This document shows positions 1-11,430 of a stretch of 64,000 nt of DNA, piece after piece. The position numbers and the translations under genes were made by a program. Location of the stretch: contig CATIUR010000005.1 in the NCBI GenBank assembly GCA_949592205.1, positions 111,985,777-112,049,776 on the forward strand, in the 5' to 3' direction. This stretch comes from Helichrysum umbraculigerum. Taxonomy: Eukaryota > Streptophyta > Magnoliopsida > Asterales > Asteraceae. Every line of letters starts with the position of its first letter. Position 1 is the stretch's first letter. The notes under the pieces were generated by a model. The model was not told the origin of the DNA and made no database searches. It was given only the letters and a program-made list of their open reading frames with translations.

Positions 1-642
1 TGATATAAAAAAAGTTAATTTCGAGACTAAAAAAATACTTTCGTTAAATACATAACATATGATGATAAATTTTATATCGAAATGTAGATAAAATTACACT
101 GATCATGAATATATATTCGGAATTATTTTAAACATTGTATAAAAAAAGTTATCAAAGAAAAACACATATGCTAACTAAATTAAATACAAACATATTATAT
201 ATTAAATATGGTTTGGCGGCACTTCCCATCTATCCCTCAAATCATCCGTGTAAAACACACTTTAAAGTGTGTGAATAGAACCTGCCACTATGGTAATATA
301 TTCACTCAAAACTTTGACTCATCATGGAACGTAAATTGGTTCAATTGATGATCATATTATTTGAATTAATTTGAATTAATAATAAGAGCCCTAAACAAAA
401 GAAATATATTCAACTTAAAGTTTTTTTACTAATTCAAAATTATAATTATTACACTAACGATTTGTATTTAATTTACTGTAACTTATGTATTAATTGAAAC
501 TTTTGGCTATAAAGGAAACTTTAGGTTCAACTAACGCTTTCAATTTCTCTTATTGATAGCCATAAGTACTCTCGTTACCATTCTCATGTTATTATTAGTA
601 TAACTCATTTTTTTCTTTAAGTGTTCTAAGTTACTTAATTTT
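1..642. other. AT-rich sequence, nothing recognised
   Basis: This AT-rich stretch has no ORF longer than a few dozen codons and no LTR boundary, tRNA or repeat structure that I can see. It lies directly upstream of a Copia gag fragment, so it may be eroded leader or LTR sequence of that element, but nothing in the bases shows this. Confidence 0.4.
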
Positions 643-1029
643 GTGAAGATCTTCTCGGCGTATGATTTGATTCGTCGAATAAGAGAGACATTTCAATATA
701 CTGCTAGAACCGAAAGGTTCGACGCCACTAAGGATTTGTATAGTTGCAAGATGGCCAAGGGATCCGATGTGAGTGCTCATGTCGTGAAAATGATAGGGCA
801 TCTTAACCTTCTTGAAAGACTTGGGCATCCTTTGCCGCAAGACTTGGCGATCGATATGATCCTCGCTTCATTGAAGAAGGGGTACAAGCAATTTGTACTT
901 AATTACAAAACAAACAACACGAAAAGGTCCATACATGAGTTGCATCAAATGTTGAAAACTGGACAAAGGGATATGGAACCTGTGAAGTCTAAAGATGTGT
1001 TAATGATCTGTGATGGAGGTGTTAGGTAA
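643..1029 (+). pseudogene. Copia-type gag fragment
   Basis: This is an open stretch of 128 codons that begins on GTG, so the true start is missing. It resembles the central part of Ty1/Copia Gag (gag_2/UBN2-like fold). The recognisable run includes TKDLYSCKMAKGSDVSAHVV, followed by a helix-rich stretch with LASLKKGYKQFVLNY and IHELHQMLKTGQRDME. In the family this is capsid-like Gag that assembles the virus-like particle. The zinc knuckle and the whole pol are absent downstream, so only a stub of the element is left. The ending is typical of the Tork/Angela group rather than Sirevirus, but that assignment is tentative. Confidence 0.75.
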
Positions 1030-2755
1030 GCGTAAGTTCTGTGGCAACAAAGGAATGGTACCAAAAGTACTGGTTAGTATTGATATCCTATATTGGATAG
1101 TTTATTACTTCTCGTGACTGTATTAGATGATTGATCTAATGTTTACAATTTTATTGTGAAAGTCAAGAAGAAGTAATAATGGGGCACTTGAAGTGGAGCT
1201 ATAGAGATGTCGTTTTTCAAGTAACTAGAATATGGATAATAAGTGCCATAAGCACATTAGTTTATTTTAAGATTTGGGATATTATTTCATACGTTGTTTT
1301 TCACATTATGGTTTGCTCATTTTGAGCTTGTTTATTTGGTTTTGAATATTTAAATATTTTGGTTATTTAATATTAAAAGTTTGATTTTGTGAAATAATGT
1401 TTGAAATGTATATAAAAGTTTTTGAAGTGTTCTTTATTTAAAAGCTTGTGATTAAAATCCCAAAATAGATCCATATGTAACAATCCTATTGTGTGATTCA
1501 TTTAGAACTTATCTTTCTAAGATACGAGTTCATGAGTAATGCTTTTAATTAAATAAATATTATTTATTAGTTGATATTTATATAATTGTGAATTATTAAA
1601 TACAAAAGTTGCCAATGGTATAATAAATATGTTTGATTAATATAGAACTTAGCACTAAATGATAATACTTATAGATTGTTGAATCTATTATATACATGAA
1701 AGATGTATGAATAAGTTAGCTAAACTTATTAAAATACAATTAATTGAATTGTCGATTAATCATGGTAGATTAAAATAATAAACTTGTTGTGGTTTGATTT
1801 ATTCTTGTCTGTGAGAAATAAATTGATATTGTGTCTTCTATAAACACATTATGAAACCAAAGACATTAGTTTATTTGATTAATACATATTATAAAGTGAA
1901 TCATTTCGAAAATAAATCATGGGATTTGTTTTGTAGAAATTGGATTCATAAGTATTGTTAGATTTAGTGGGAGCGTTAAATGGAAATTTTAATATCTCAC
2001 AAGAACATTAATTCGTTAATATTATTGTTGAAGAATTAAAATTTATTGTTGGATTGACTTAAAAATGTTTGATGATTGTTTAAAACAAATTTTAAAATCC
2101 AAGTATTTGGAAACATCAAATTCATTATGAAATCAATTTTATTTAGTTGAATTAATGGTTAGTCATAGTGAATGCTTTGTATAAATGATATCACGATCTA
2201 ATATGTTTTACTTCGGTGTGCATATTAAATGATCATTAGATAACATTAACAAAGACTTGAATTATAGCTACAACAAATAAAATCTAAAGTCTTTGATATT
2301 TTGATTAGTGGGTAGATATTTAATAAGTTATGTTTGGAGAAATATATCTTAATAAATATAATTGAAATGGATTGATTAGAAATTGTTCTAGTTATATTCA
2401 TATATCATGACCCGATTCCGAAACCATGAATTGTAGCATGTTAAGGTTGGATGACTCATTGAGATATGACGAGGCCTTCATGTTGTTATTATTTAGTATA
2501 TATTAGTATCCATGAGTAAGGCAAGCTTATTCTAAATTGTATGAGATACATATCCATAACCGCTTGTTGTCGTGGGAACTACAATAGGGCGATCGGTTAT
2601 AGTGAAAGATAAGGTACAGTCACTGTTAATTTGTGATGCCTGATCACTAGCACTTAATGCGATTAAATGTTGGAAATGACCCACATATTGAGTGAATACT
2701 TCGTGGACCATAGTCATGGGTATTCTCAATCGTGGCGCACTATCCTCTGACATGA
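1030..2755. repeat. AT-rich relic, probably the 3' part of the Copia element
   Basis: No ORF here looks real. The base composition is strongly AT-rich with many stops in all frames. A purine-rich stretch near 1968-1975 (agtgggagc) resembles the polypurine tract before a Copia 3' LTR, which would make the following several hundred bases old 3' LTR. I cannot find a second copy in the window to confirm it. The block ends abruptly at 2755, where a Tekay-type LTR starts. Confidence 0.4.
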
Positions 2756-2985
2756 TGTGACACCCGACAAATTAGGGCTAGTAATTAGTACCTAATCATT
2801 GTATTAATACATGTAATTAGTTCTATGTTAGGCTAATTGTATGTATCATTATGTATATTGTTATATATACACACGTACGCAATTAAATATAATCGTGCAT
2901 TTTCACATCGGATGGATTCCGGTACATTTTATACGGACGTTGGTGAATCAAATTATTAAGTAATATGAAATTATTTAATGATCAC
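2756..2985 (+). repeat. Truncated Tekay-type LTR, 5' end only
   Basis: The fragment starts with TGTGACACCCG and continues with an AT-rich opening that matches the 5' part of the solo LTR at 55287-57631 read on the minus strand (shared stretches aattagggctagtaattag and tacatgtaattagtt). It contains the box CGTTGGTGA at 2938-2946, present in every Tekay-type LTR of this window. It stops at 2985 where the Athila LTR begins, so the Athila element inserted into it or replaced the rest. Only about a tenth of a normal LTR is left. Confidence 0.75.
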
Positions 2986-4856
2986 TGTTACGTCCGCAAC
3001 GGTCCTTCTCGAAGTGGGTTGTTTTAAATTTATAGAGCTGGGGAAATCCTAAGCTAATACTACTTTAAGCCCTAATTAGGTTACTAGGGTAGTAAGTGGT
3101 ATGTTGACTCAGGTGTCGTTCTTACACTACAACGGGCATGGGATCTTAGGCGTTCTAATTATCTTTTGTGATCTAGCTAGGGTTTAACTAATTTTGGTTT
3201 GGTTTTGGTTTGATAACTAATCTATAAAAATAAATGCAGAAAAGGAAAGGATGTTTGTATGGAGGCTCAAAGAACAGTGGTACGAGTGTGTTTACTATGA
3301 TGCTGGTATATGCTTTGAATGGGTAGTTATGGGTGTTTAAGCCACTAGTTATGGTAATTAATCCTTTGAACGATTGAAAACTCTAATCAATGCGAAGTAT
3401 TGTACCTACGACAGTTCCTTAGCTTTCCCTCGTATTTAAACGTTATACGAAGTACTGTGCCGTTTTATGGTTTTTCCGTAGCATTGACTTGAATCACCAA
3501 ATCACTCATTGGATATACTGAATTCTTAATGACGTATAATTACGATCTTATTAAATATCTAACGTAAAGGTCTCTACAATCAGATAAATAATATGTCACA
3601 TGGATAGCAATTATATAGTGTCAGATACACCGGAAGTTCTCCCAAATGTACTGATCAATTCAATTAACAGTTATTCTCTAATCCTATTCCCCAATCTCTG
3701 ACAAATGTGTGTCGGTATCATGGCACGAATTGTTGAATAAACAATAATGTGAACAGGAGTTACCCTACGGAATAGGTTGGATTAACCTTTCTACCGGTCA
3801 ATTAAATTGTTCATCATTAATCATACAAACCATCATAACTATTACATGCACATCACTCTACTGTATAAACATAAGCTAATATCTGAAAACCCTAATCATG
3901 CAATTACATATAGTAATCAGAGGTGCAGTTCTAGCATGCAGCATTCCTAAAGCAACAATCAAACAAGAACATGCAATAGAAAGGCACACAGATAACTATT
4001 CCTAATTCATACCATTTCACATAACCAGATGATCGGATCATAAATATCCTGAAAGGTCTCTCAAAGATATTTAACATATGAGCTTGAATCTAACCTATCT
4101 CTAATCCTATGCTCCGTATCTCTTATGATATAGTTTCAATCTAGAGAATACAGCCATGTCGAGTTCAAATGCTTCATCATACATAGAATAGGTAGAGTAC
4201 GTACCACTAATAACTGGCCAGGTCTTAGTAGGAAGTTTCTAACCACAGCATAAGTTGGATAGGTAAACAATAGAGATTCAGGTCACAAATTCAGATACAG
4301 TTTAAATTCACACAGGCAGAGTAACAGCATGTTACAATTGGGATCATTATTTCCACAACAGATTGTGCCCACGACTTTCATAGCTTCCACGTTCCGTAAT
4401 ACACACATTAGTGATATTTCCGGCGCTATAAAAATGAAAGCCATATGACGTTACTTCCGTTGTTTCATAATGGTGTCATCCCAATTGAATATTAAATCAT
4501 AACTACTTAAGCATAACCATTATCATATCAAACACAGATATGTCTAGCCTAGCATGGCATCTCTAGTAAGCAATACAACGTAAACATAATATAAGCAAAT
4601 CATATCTACGAAATAAAGAAAAGAGATATGAATATAACCTGAATAAGTATTACAGACAAATCTTCGTGACCCAAAGTCTCGGAGTGACTCCGTACAGACG
4701 CTACAACTACCGCTACGCTAACCTAGCTCGTCTACTAGCTTAACTCTAGAGAGAGAAAGCTAGAGAGAGACTCTAGAGAGAGAGAGAAAGAGTGTGTGAG
4801 AGAGAAAGTGAGAATTCTTGTGAAGAATGGTGTGTGGAATGAGGTGAATGAGGATT

Positions 4857-4865
4857 CTATTTATA
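4857..4865 (-). promoter_or_regulatory. Probable TATA box of the Athila LTR
   Basis: The minus strand reads TATAAATAG, followed downstream by a CT-rich leader. The same box in the same setting occurs in the related solo LTR at 61897-61905. Position and conservation support a promoter, but no transcript data are available. Confidence 0.6.
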
Positions 4866-4949
4866 GGCAAGCCTTGGATCCAAGAGTACAAGTCCACAAG
4901 CATACGTACAAGCAAACGAAGCAAAAATGAGGCCATGTGAGAGCAAACC

Positions 4950-5065
4950 AAGCCGTGTACGGCCCTGCAGAGGCCGTGTACGGCCCTCTACAGGCCGTGT
5001 ACGGCTGTGTGGAGGCCGTGTACGGCCCTGTGGTGGCCGTGTGCTTGGCCGTGTGATTTTTCTGA
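4950..5065. repeat. GGCCGTGTACGGCC palindrome array in the Athila LTR
   Basis: Four to five spaced copies of a palindrome-like unit (GGCCGTGTACGGCC and variants such as GGCCGTGTGC) lie about 85-200 bases upstream of the LTR TATA box in the sense of transcription. The related solo LTR has the same kind of array at 61975-62105 with unit GGCCGTACACGGCC. Confidence 0.8.
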
Positions 5066-5557
5066 GTTTTCTCGTTGCTTCGGAAGGTCGTATCTTCTTC
5101 GTTTCGCGTCCGTTTGACTTGATTCTTTCACCTACGAATTCGTAATTCCGTTACGCTTCTATTGATGCCAATTTGGTAGAAGTTGGGTGTGTGAGGCCCG
5201 GGCATGCCCAGAATACATTTTGTAGTCTTCGGTTGTGCTGTTTCTTGCATAACTTCTTCATCCTTGATCCGTTTTGAGCAATCCTTATATCCATGTTCTC
5301 GTAATCTCCATAGCTACAAAATAAGATAATTGTGAGGTTTTGGTATGGAGTTTACAGTAGATTTAGGGTTTGGCTCAATTTGGTGCCCATTTCAGTGTAT
5401 TTTCAGCCCTTTTCGTATAATTTTGGAAAGTCCGTCAAGTTTTCATCTTTATAACAAAATATGATAAATAATGATGTTTTAAGAATGTTTTTGTTATAAA
5501 AGGCCTAAATATGGGGTAAATAATGTAGGTAAAAACGTGACTTTTTGCACTACATCA

Positions 5558-5988
5558 AATATCCCACACTTAGAGTTTTGCTTGTCCTCAAGCAATTCCG
5601 CTTGTCAACTACACCCAGAAACTTTTTCTGAAAAAATGTTTTTACGGGAGTCGTAAATATAAGTAAAAATACTAAAATAATCAAATAATCCCTCAGGTGT
5701 AACATAGGAGATATGCACACGACGTATCCAACTTTTCAGAATAATCACCTTAGGCATGCTTTCAATTCTCGTGATCTTGGAATATACATGACTGGGCGAT
5801 TCCTCACCAGGTGGTCACTCAATTCACACAAGTGTATCGGGTTTCCTAATAATCTAGATCAAACGATATCGCTCATAATACCAGTGATGCAGCATTCATC
5901 GTCATAGGCTTGATCGAGAATCGAATCTCCACCACTTAGACAGGGATGGCACTAATTATCCCAGGACATTTGATTGGGTTGTATTTTG
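5558..5988 (-). repeat. Athila 3' non-coding region with polypurine tract
   Basis: Read on the minus strand, the sequence next to the LTR is TAAGTGTGGGAT (5572-5561) followed by att and the LTR start, which fits a polypurine tract. Just upstream on that strand is a short hairpin, GCTTG-AGGA-CAAGC (5593-5580). The rest has no coding potential. The non-autonomous element begins six bases further on, after its duplication. Confidence 0.65.
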
Positions 5989-5993
5989 GGGGT

Positions 5994-8900
5994 AGTGACA
6001 CCCGGTCAAAAATGACCCAAAATTTGGTCCAAATTTAAACTTTTATTTCAAGTATTATATACTTAAAATACCAAAGCGTACAAGTATTATATATATGATT
6101 ATATGTATATATAACACAAAACAATTATTCAAAAATCGCGTATAAACAAATCACGCAGGAATTCAAATACGGACGTTGGTGAAACTATTATTAAATAATA
6201 TGAAATTATTTAATAACATTGATAATTACTTTATATTATGTTTATAATATAACGAACACGTACGTTTTGCTTAAAACGTAACCGAAAGGTATGAAAACGT
6301 GCGAAACGCGCCCAACCGACGAAATAAATCAAAGTTATATTTTTATAACTTAAAACTAAGTATTTTGATAAAATACTCCAGGTAAAAATATTACTATTAC
6401 ACGTACATATTTATAACGTTTAAAAACGTTACACGATAAGAATAAACGAACAATTCGCAACCGACGACCAAACGAAAACCCAAATTACATTTTAGTAACT
6501 TAAAATATATTATTTGAGTAAAACTTTCACTAAAAATATCGTGACTTAAATCGTTAACGAAAACTAATACATAAAACGTTTAACGTCTAAACGGACGACG
6601 AAACGAACGGGTAAACGAACACCACGCACAACGTAACCTTGGGGAACAATTTAACACACCCACATGGGGTGGGGCCCACCAAAAACAGATAAGACCAGCC
6701 TCATGCCCCTTTCCCCCAAATTGTGGATCTTGCTTCCATTTCCTTGATTAAAATAACCAAACACACCCTCATTCATCATATCTCCACTCTCTCTCTAAGT
6801 CTCTCTCTCTCTATCACGACTCTCTCTATTTCCCTTACTGATTTCCAGTCCCAAGAACTACCACCACACACCATCATTCAACTACCATTGAGCCACCATA
6901 AACCGCCACGTCGGAATTCAAGAAAACGTGAGGAAAAGGGCTTTCGACTTCATTTCTTCATCTCTTCATCATCTTCTTTGTAAGAACCCCTTTTATTTCC
7001 TTAGAAATACTTGTAACATATGTATTAACATGTTTTAGTGTCCACTTAACCATTATATGTCCAAAACTTAAACCGAAACATGTTTTTAAACTCGAAATCA
7101 TGAGATATACTTGCTGTCCTGAAAAATAACCCACTTCAACGAATTATATAAAAATGATTTCAACATAAAAATGAACGAATCTTAATCCTAAAATGTAGTT
7201 CGTGATGTTATCTTTCCAACGACACGAATTTCGTAATATTTCGACTTCGTTTACTATTTTAAAATAATATTTCCGTTAAGGTGCGCGTTACTGTACCGCG
7301 GACAGGAACATCCGCATCCTTCTCGAGACCATATCTTGAGTTCTAGGAAGAATCAACTTACGAAGTCTAAACGAAAAATGACCGTTAAGATGTTGGCTAC
7401 AACGTTTATGTTTACCACTTTGACCAGATCCCCATGGAATTTTATGTAGGAACCGATCTATGGACTGAGCTCACCGTCGGACCAAAACCGACCACTCTTC
7501 GTATTTATTTTTGTTAAAAATAGTTAATGAACATATAAAAATACCATAAAGTGCATAAATAAACTAGACATATATGAGGATATGTGTGATTTTTGGTTAG
7601 GCTTGATTCGGAATAGAATTTGGTTAAATCGAGAGACTTATCAAGTCAAAAATCTGAAAATATAAAGACTAGGGACTGTTTTAGTCATTTTACCAAACCG
7701 GCACTTCGATTTAACCATAAAACGTGACGACAACTTTATAAAGCTCATTTAACATACTTAATATTTCCCTAAAAGTTTCGGGTCAAACCAAACACATTTG
7801 ACCAAGTCAATGAAGATGAACACTTAGACGAAAACGAAAAACTTATTAATGCGACAATACCTCTTGAAACCTATGCGACAATGACATTGTCGCAACATCA
7901 TTGTCGCAAACCTCATTGTCTCATGAATAGTAATTCCTGACAATGTTATTGTCTCATGAATAGTGATTCCCGATAATCGCTATTGTCTCATGAATAGTAA
8001 CTTGCTATTGTCTCATGAATAGTGAATCCCGATAATCGCTATTGTCTCATGAATAGTAACTTGCTATTGTCTCATGAATAGTAATTCCCGACAATCCTTA
8101 TTGTCTCATAAATAGTGTTCAACACTAACTTTGCATAACCGACTTTTCAAACAAGACAATATCACAAAATACTTGATTTAACGTCAGTACAATATTTGGA
8201 ATAACTCGAAACATATGACAAATATACTTTACAAATATACAACGAAATGAAATACATAATAATAACACTTGAATTATTATTACACACCGTCACCAATGGG
8301 CCATATTTACATAACGACAGACTACAAATACGAACAATTACAAATAACAGACTAATGGCATTAACTAGTTGAGTGGGCAACTAGCATGGATAATCTTAAT
8401 GATATCCACTTACTTACTTAACCTTACGCGTTTAGGACGCTAGAAATTACTGGTTCGGAGAACCTCATTGCTTGATTTACTACTTGATACTACTAGACTC
8501 AGTTGAGTCTCACGGCCCCTTTTTACTGTTTTACTATTTTGGGGGAGATGCATTGCTTGTTTTACTCGAACACATGAACTTACTTACTTGATTTACTTAC
8601 TGATTTACTGGTATATCGATTGCATGGGTTTTACTTAATCCAATGAAGTCCCTTTAATCATAGTTGTTAGTTATCAACTTAAGCGCAAGTTTTAGTAAAT
8701 GGATCCATTTGGGACTGACAATCCCCGCCCAGGGTAGCACGCACTACCACGAACATACATGTATAAATGAGAGTTTCTTACTCGTTTCATATGAATGTTT
8801 TTGGATTAGCATTCACGAGGGCAATTACTAGGTACTTGATTGTACCCTTACTTACTGTTAAGCTTCAACTATGGTGCTCATGGCAACGTATATCGAAACT

Positions 8901-9347
8901 ATTGCATACGTGCAATCATTACTTACTTTTACTACTTGATGTGTTCAAAACTGTTACTTACTATAAACCTGTGAGATTCACCAACCTTTTGGTTGACCTT
9001 TTTAGTGATGCATTCTCAAGTACGCAGCTTGAGTAGGGATGCCCAACAGGATCTACTTATATGCTAAGCTAGTACGAGTCGCATGCATACACACTTATGA
9101 AGATTTTACTGGCATTATCTTTTGTACTATGATTATGTAACTAAAATCTTTAGAATAAATTCGAGAACTCATTAATGATGTATCTTTATGACTTATTACT
9201 TTTGAAAACTTATGTAATATACTGGATTGCAATGTATTTTCTAAAACGTCTCATTTAGAGTCGTTTACTATATATCTTGTGCTTTGGTTATTGATTAGTC
9301 ACGCCCGACCCGATTCGCTCCCGCAACCCGAATTAGGGGGTGTGACA
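5994..9347 (+). repeat. Left LTR of the non-autonomous element
   Basis: The LTR is 3354 bp and very similar to the right copy (in the first 190 bases I see three substitutions and one single-base indel). It contains CGTTGGTGA at 6174-6182, a CT-rich tract near 6787-6835, an array of GCGACA and TTGTCTCATGAATAGT units at 7850-8118, TCACCAA at 8290-8296, and the ending gggggtgtgaca. It has no coding region; short frames such as the one near 6723-6983 are low-complexity. Confidence 0.93.
7850..8118. repeat. Short-motif array in the left LTR
   Basis: The array opens with inverted GCGACA/TGTCGC units and continues with about eight copies of TTGTCTCATGAATAGT separated by 8-20 bases. The right LTR array (13290-13543) lacks one 14-base unit present here (aacatcattgtcgc), so the two copies of one insertion already differ in unit number. 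Confidence 0.85.
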
Positions 9348-9350
9348 GAT

Positions 9351-9363
9351 TGGTATCAGAGCC
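9351..9363 (+). promoter_or_regulatory. Primer binding site (initiator tRNA-Met)
   Basis: The sequence TGGTATCAGAGCC begins three bases after the LTR end (gat spacer). It is complementary to the 3' end of plant initiator tRNA-Met, the usual primer for Copia and many Gypsy elements. The following 150 bases are almost the same as in Tekay-B. Confidence 0.92.
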
Positions 9364-10090
9364 TAAGGTTATAGTGAACTAGATTGCATGTAGTGGGCCT
9401 AGACTATGACCGTTAGGCAGTATTCCTTATTAGGTATGATTGGTTCAGGGATTACATCATACAAGTTTAATTTAACATAGCCTGATCAACTATGTACAAT
9501 TAAATGAAGATGATGTGAGACTTGAAATGGTCATGTTGAACAGGAATGCAATAGTTGACTCTGACCACGAGAGAACCTGGACTCATACTTGTCTATGCTA
9601 GACACAACTAGGTGGATATATATCTATATATAAATATATATGGTATATACCTGTCTGAACAAACTATGAATTATTATATGTGATATATAATAATATCCAT
9701 ATGATACTTGGTAACACACATGTTATAGTACAACCAACTTTCTCACCGTAACGTCTGCAACATTATTTCACCGTTATAGTTAACAGTGGGAATAGGTATA
9801 CTTTAGGCTATCGTTGTATAGGCTTCCGTTACTTATTTCGTAGGATCATTAGAGCTGACAACCTATTCCGCTGGATATCATACACCTTTGAGGAAAACTT
9901 TATCTCACATCCTTTCTTACCATTAGTAGTAACATCATTTTCATCCGGACAAATATTGGTCCAAGATATTACAAAATTCTCGAAAACTTATCATAATTTT
10001 CAACTCTCGTAATCTTTGGACACGCATGTACAATGATTACAATTAGTTACAAAAACATCAACTTAACATGAAACTTTTATGTCATAGGAA

Positions 10091-10639
10091 ATGACTGAAC
10101 ACTCCAACAACAATCACACGTCAGAGGACGACCAACTCAGTGAGGAACATATGTTGTTTCCTTACCTTCTTACCTTAGATAGCGTCGCAGGATTAGCAAC
10201 TGAAGAAGTGTCAGAAGAGATGACGCTTGAGGAGGAAACTGTAAAACAACCGGTGGAATCGGTAATAGTACCTGCATTGCTTACTACCAAGGGGAATACT
10301 AAGATAGCCCAATCAAATGCAGCCCCTAGCTACACTATTGATAACCTTACTGCTACTACTTTAGCTACTACCACATCCCTTACCAACGTACCCATTACTG
10401 GTAATATAGGCACGGAAGTTGTCCACTTCCTCAATGAAACCCTCAACCTACTTCGAAATCAGCTGACTGAAGCACGGGGAGACATTATTGATTTAAGACA
10501 AATTGCTTACCAGAGTGAAAAACACGCTCAAGAGTACGAACTGTGCATGCTAACAATGGAGAATAATCTAAGACAATTAATGCTACTTAGTCCGACTGTT
10601 CAAGATACGAATATCTTAGTCGGTAGCCCTACCTCCTAA
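10091..10639 (+). CDS. Coiled-coil ORF of the non-autonomous element, unknown function
   Basis: The ORF has 182 codons, an acidic N-terminal third (runs of E and D), a threonine-rich middle, and a C-terminal third with heptad-like spacing (VVHFLNETLNLLRNQLTEA and following). It occupies the position of the 170-codon leader ORF in Tekay-B (38684-39196), which also ends in a coiled coil, although overall sequence similarity is weak by eye. It ends in TAA at 10637-10639, and the zinc-knuckle ORF at 10685 continues in the same frame, so the two may once have been one protein. I recognise no family. Confidence 0.6.
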   Translation: MTEHSNNNHTSEDDQLSEEHMLFPYLLTLDSVAGLATEEVSEEMTLEEETVKQPVESVIVPALLTTKGNTKIAQSNAAPSYTIDNLTATTLATTTSLTNVPITGNIGTEVVHFLNETLNLLRNQLTEARGDIIDLRQIAYQSEKHAQEYELCMLTMENNLRQLMLLSPTVQDTNILVGSPTS

Positions 10640-10684
10640 GTAACTGAACATGGTATTCTTACTGAGGAGAATACCGAGACAAGG

Positions 10685-11158
10685 ATGACCAACCCTAAAA
10701 GGAAACTAGAAGAGATTCCCATTAACCATCCTACTCAACCTCAAACAAAAAGGGCAAAAACAGTCCAGACTTACAAAGGAAAACAACCCTTCTGCTCCCT
10801 ATGCAACCGACATCATAAGGGGTCATGTGTCGAGCCCTGCAGCCGATGCAAACTATTTGGACATCAAGTTGTTGACTGCAAATTCCCTCCTGTGAGCAGA
10901 GGCTCTAAAACCTTGAAAGTTTGCTTTAAGTGTGGAACTACTGGACACTACAAAATTAACTGTCCACTACTGACAACTGAAGATCTTGCGAACAAAACCA
11001 ATGAAACTAAGCTTGACCTAACCAATACTGTGGGTATGTCTTTATATGATAACTTGATTTCTTGGAAACTGATAGAGTTTAGCTTATACTACTACACTAC
11101 TGATTGCTACAGACTGTATGAACACAGTGGGATTTACTACATTACTCTATGTTACTAG
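10685..11158 (+). CDS. Zinc-knuckle (nucleocapsid-like) Gag remnant
   Basis: The ORF has 157 codons, in the same frame as the preceding ORF. It holds three putative zinc-binding modules in order: CSLCNRHHKGSC, CSRCKLFGHQVVDC and CFKCGTTGHYKINC; the last two are classic CX2CX4HX4C knuckles. The layout matches the Gag C-terminus of Tekay-B (CPKCNRHHDGSC and following). The capsid part that precedes these modules in Tekay-B is missing, as is all of pol. About 45 codons after the last knuckle have no counterpart that I know. The likely role is RNA binding; whether it is translated is unknown. Confidence 0.75.
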   Translation: MTNPKRKLEEIPINHPTQPQTKRAKTVQTYKGKQPFCSLCNRHHKGSCVEPCSRCKLFGHQVVDCKFPPVSRGSKTLKVCFKCGTTGHYKINCPLLTTEDLANKTNETKLDLTNTVGMSLYDNLISWKLIEFSLYYYTTDCYRLYEHSGIYYITLCY

Positions 11159-11430
11159 TACAAAGCGTAGCTACACCTTAGTGACTGACTGACCGACTGA
11201 CCTTGTCCTACCGACAAAATGGTCGATTACATTACAACACACTTTCTCTATTCCTTTAATGGCCAGTAGGGCATTAGCTTAACAAGGGGAGGAAGGTAAC
11301 ACTGGATTGAGGTTATATCACTCTTAGTAGACTCACATACTTTCTTAGAATACACACCGACTATTACTTTGACACACTAATAATTACTACGAATAAATTT
11401 CGGGACGAAATTCTCCTAACAAGGGGAGAA
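11159..11430 (+). promoter_or_regulatory. 3' untranslated region and polypurine tract
   Basis: This is non-coding sequence ending in aaggggagaa (11421-11430) directly before the right LTR. The preceding bases atttcgggacgaaattct are shared with Tekay-B (before 43897) and, inverted, with Tekay-C (after 59166). It is a conserved 3' block used for plus-strand priming. Confidence 0.85.

Larger units (their letters stand above)
2986..5557 (-). repeat. 3' LTR of the Athila element
   Basis: On the minus strand the LTR begins TGATGTAGTGC at 5557 and ends near 2986. It is homologous over most of its length to the solo LTR at 60030-62606, which has clean TG...CA ends. Shared stretches include the passage around 4367-4430 matching 61376-61437 and the terminal 50 bases. 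Relative to the solo copy it lacks roughly 70 bases near its 3' end. It holds a TATA box (4857-4865), a palindrome array upstream of that box and an agagag-rich leader near 4747-4805. No gene lies inside; the arginine/proline-rich frame over 4927-5145 is only the repeat array translated. Confidence 0.85.

Noticed and set aside
4927..5145. ORF rich in arginine, proline and valine repeats
   Set aside because: It is the translation of the GGCCGTGTACGGCC array. The homologous array at 61888-62097 gives a quite different peptide, so the DNA motif, not the protein, is kept.
9351..9363. Possible tRNA gene fragment (TGGTATCAGAGCC)
   Set aside because: It is only the tRNA-complementary primer binding site next to an LTR end; no cloverleaf can be formed from the flanks. 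The same holds for 19180, 38365 and 48162.
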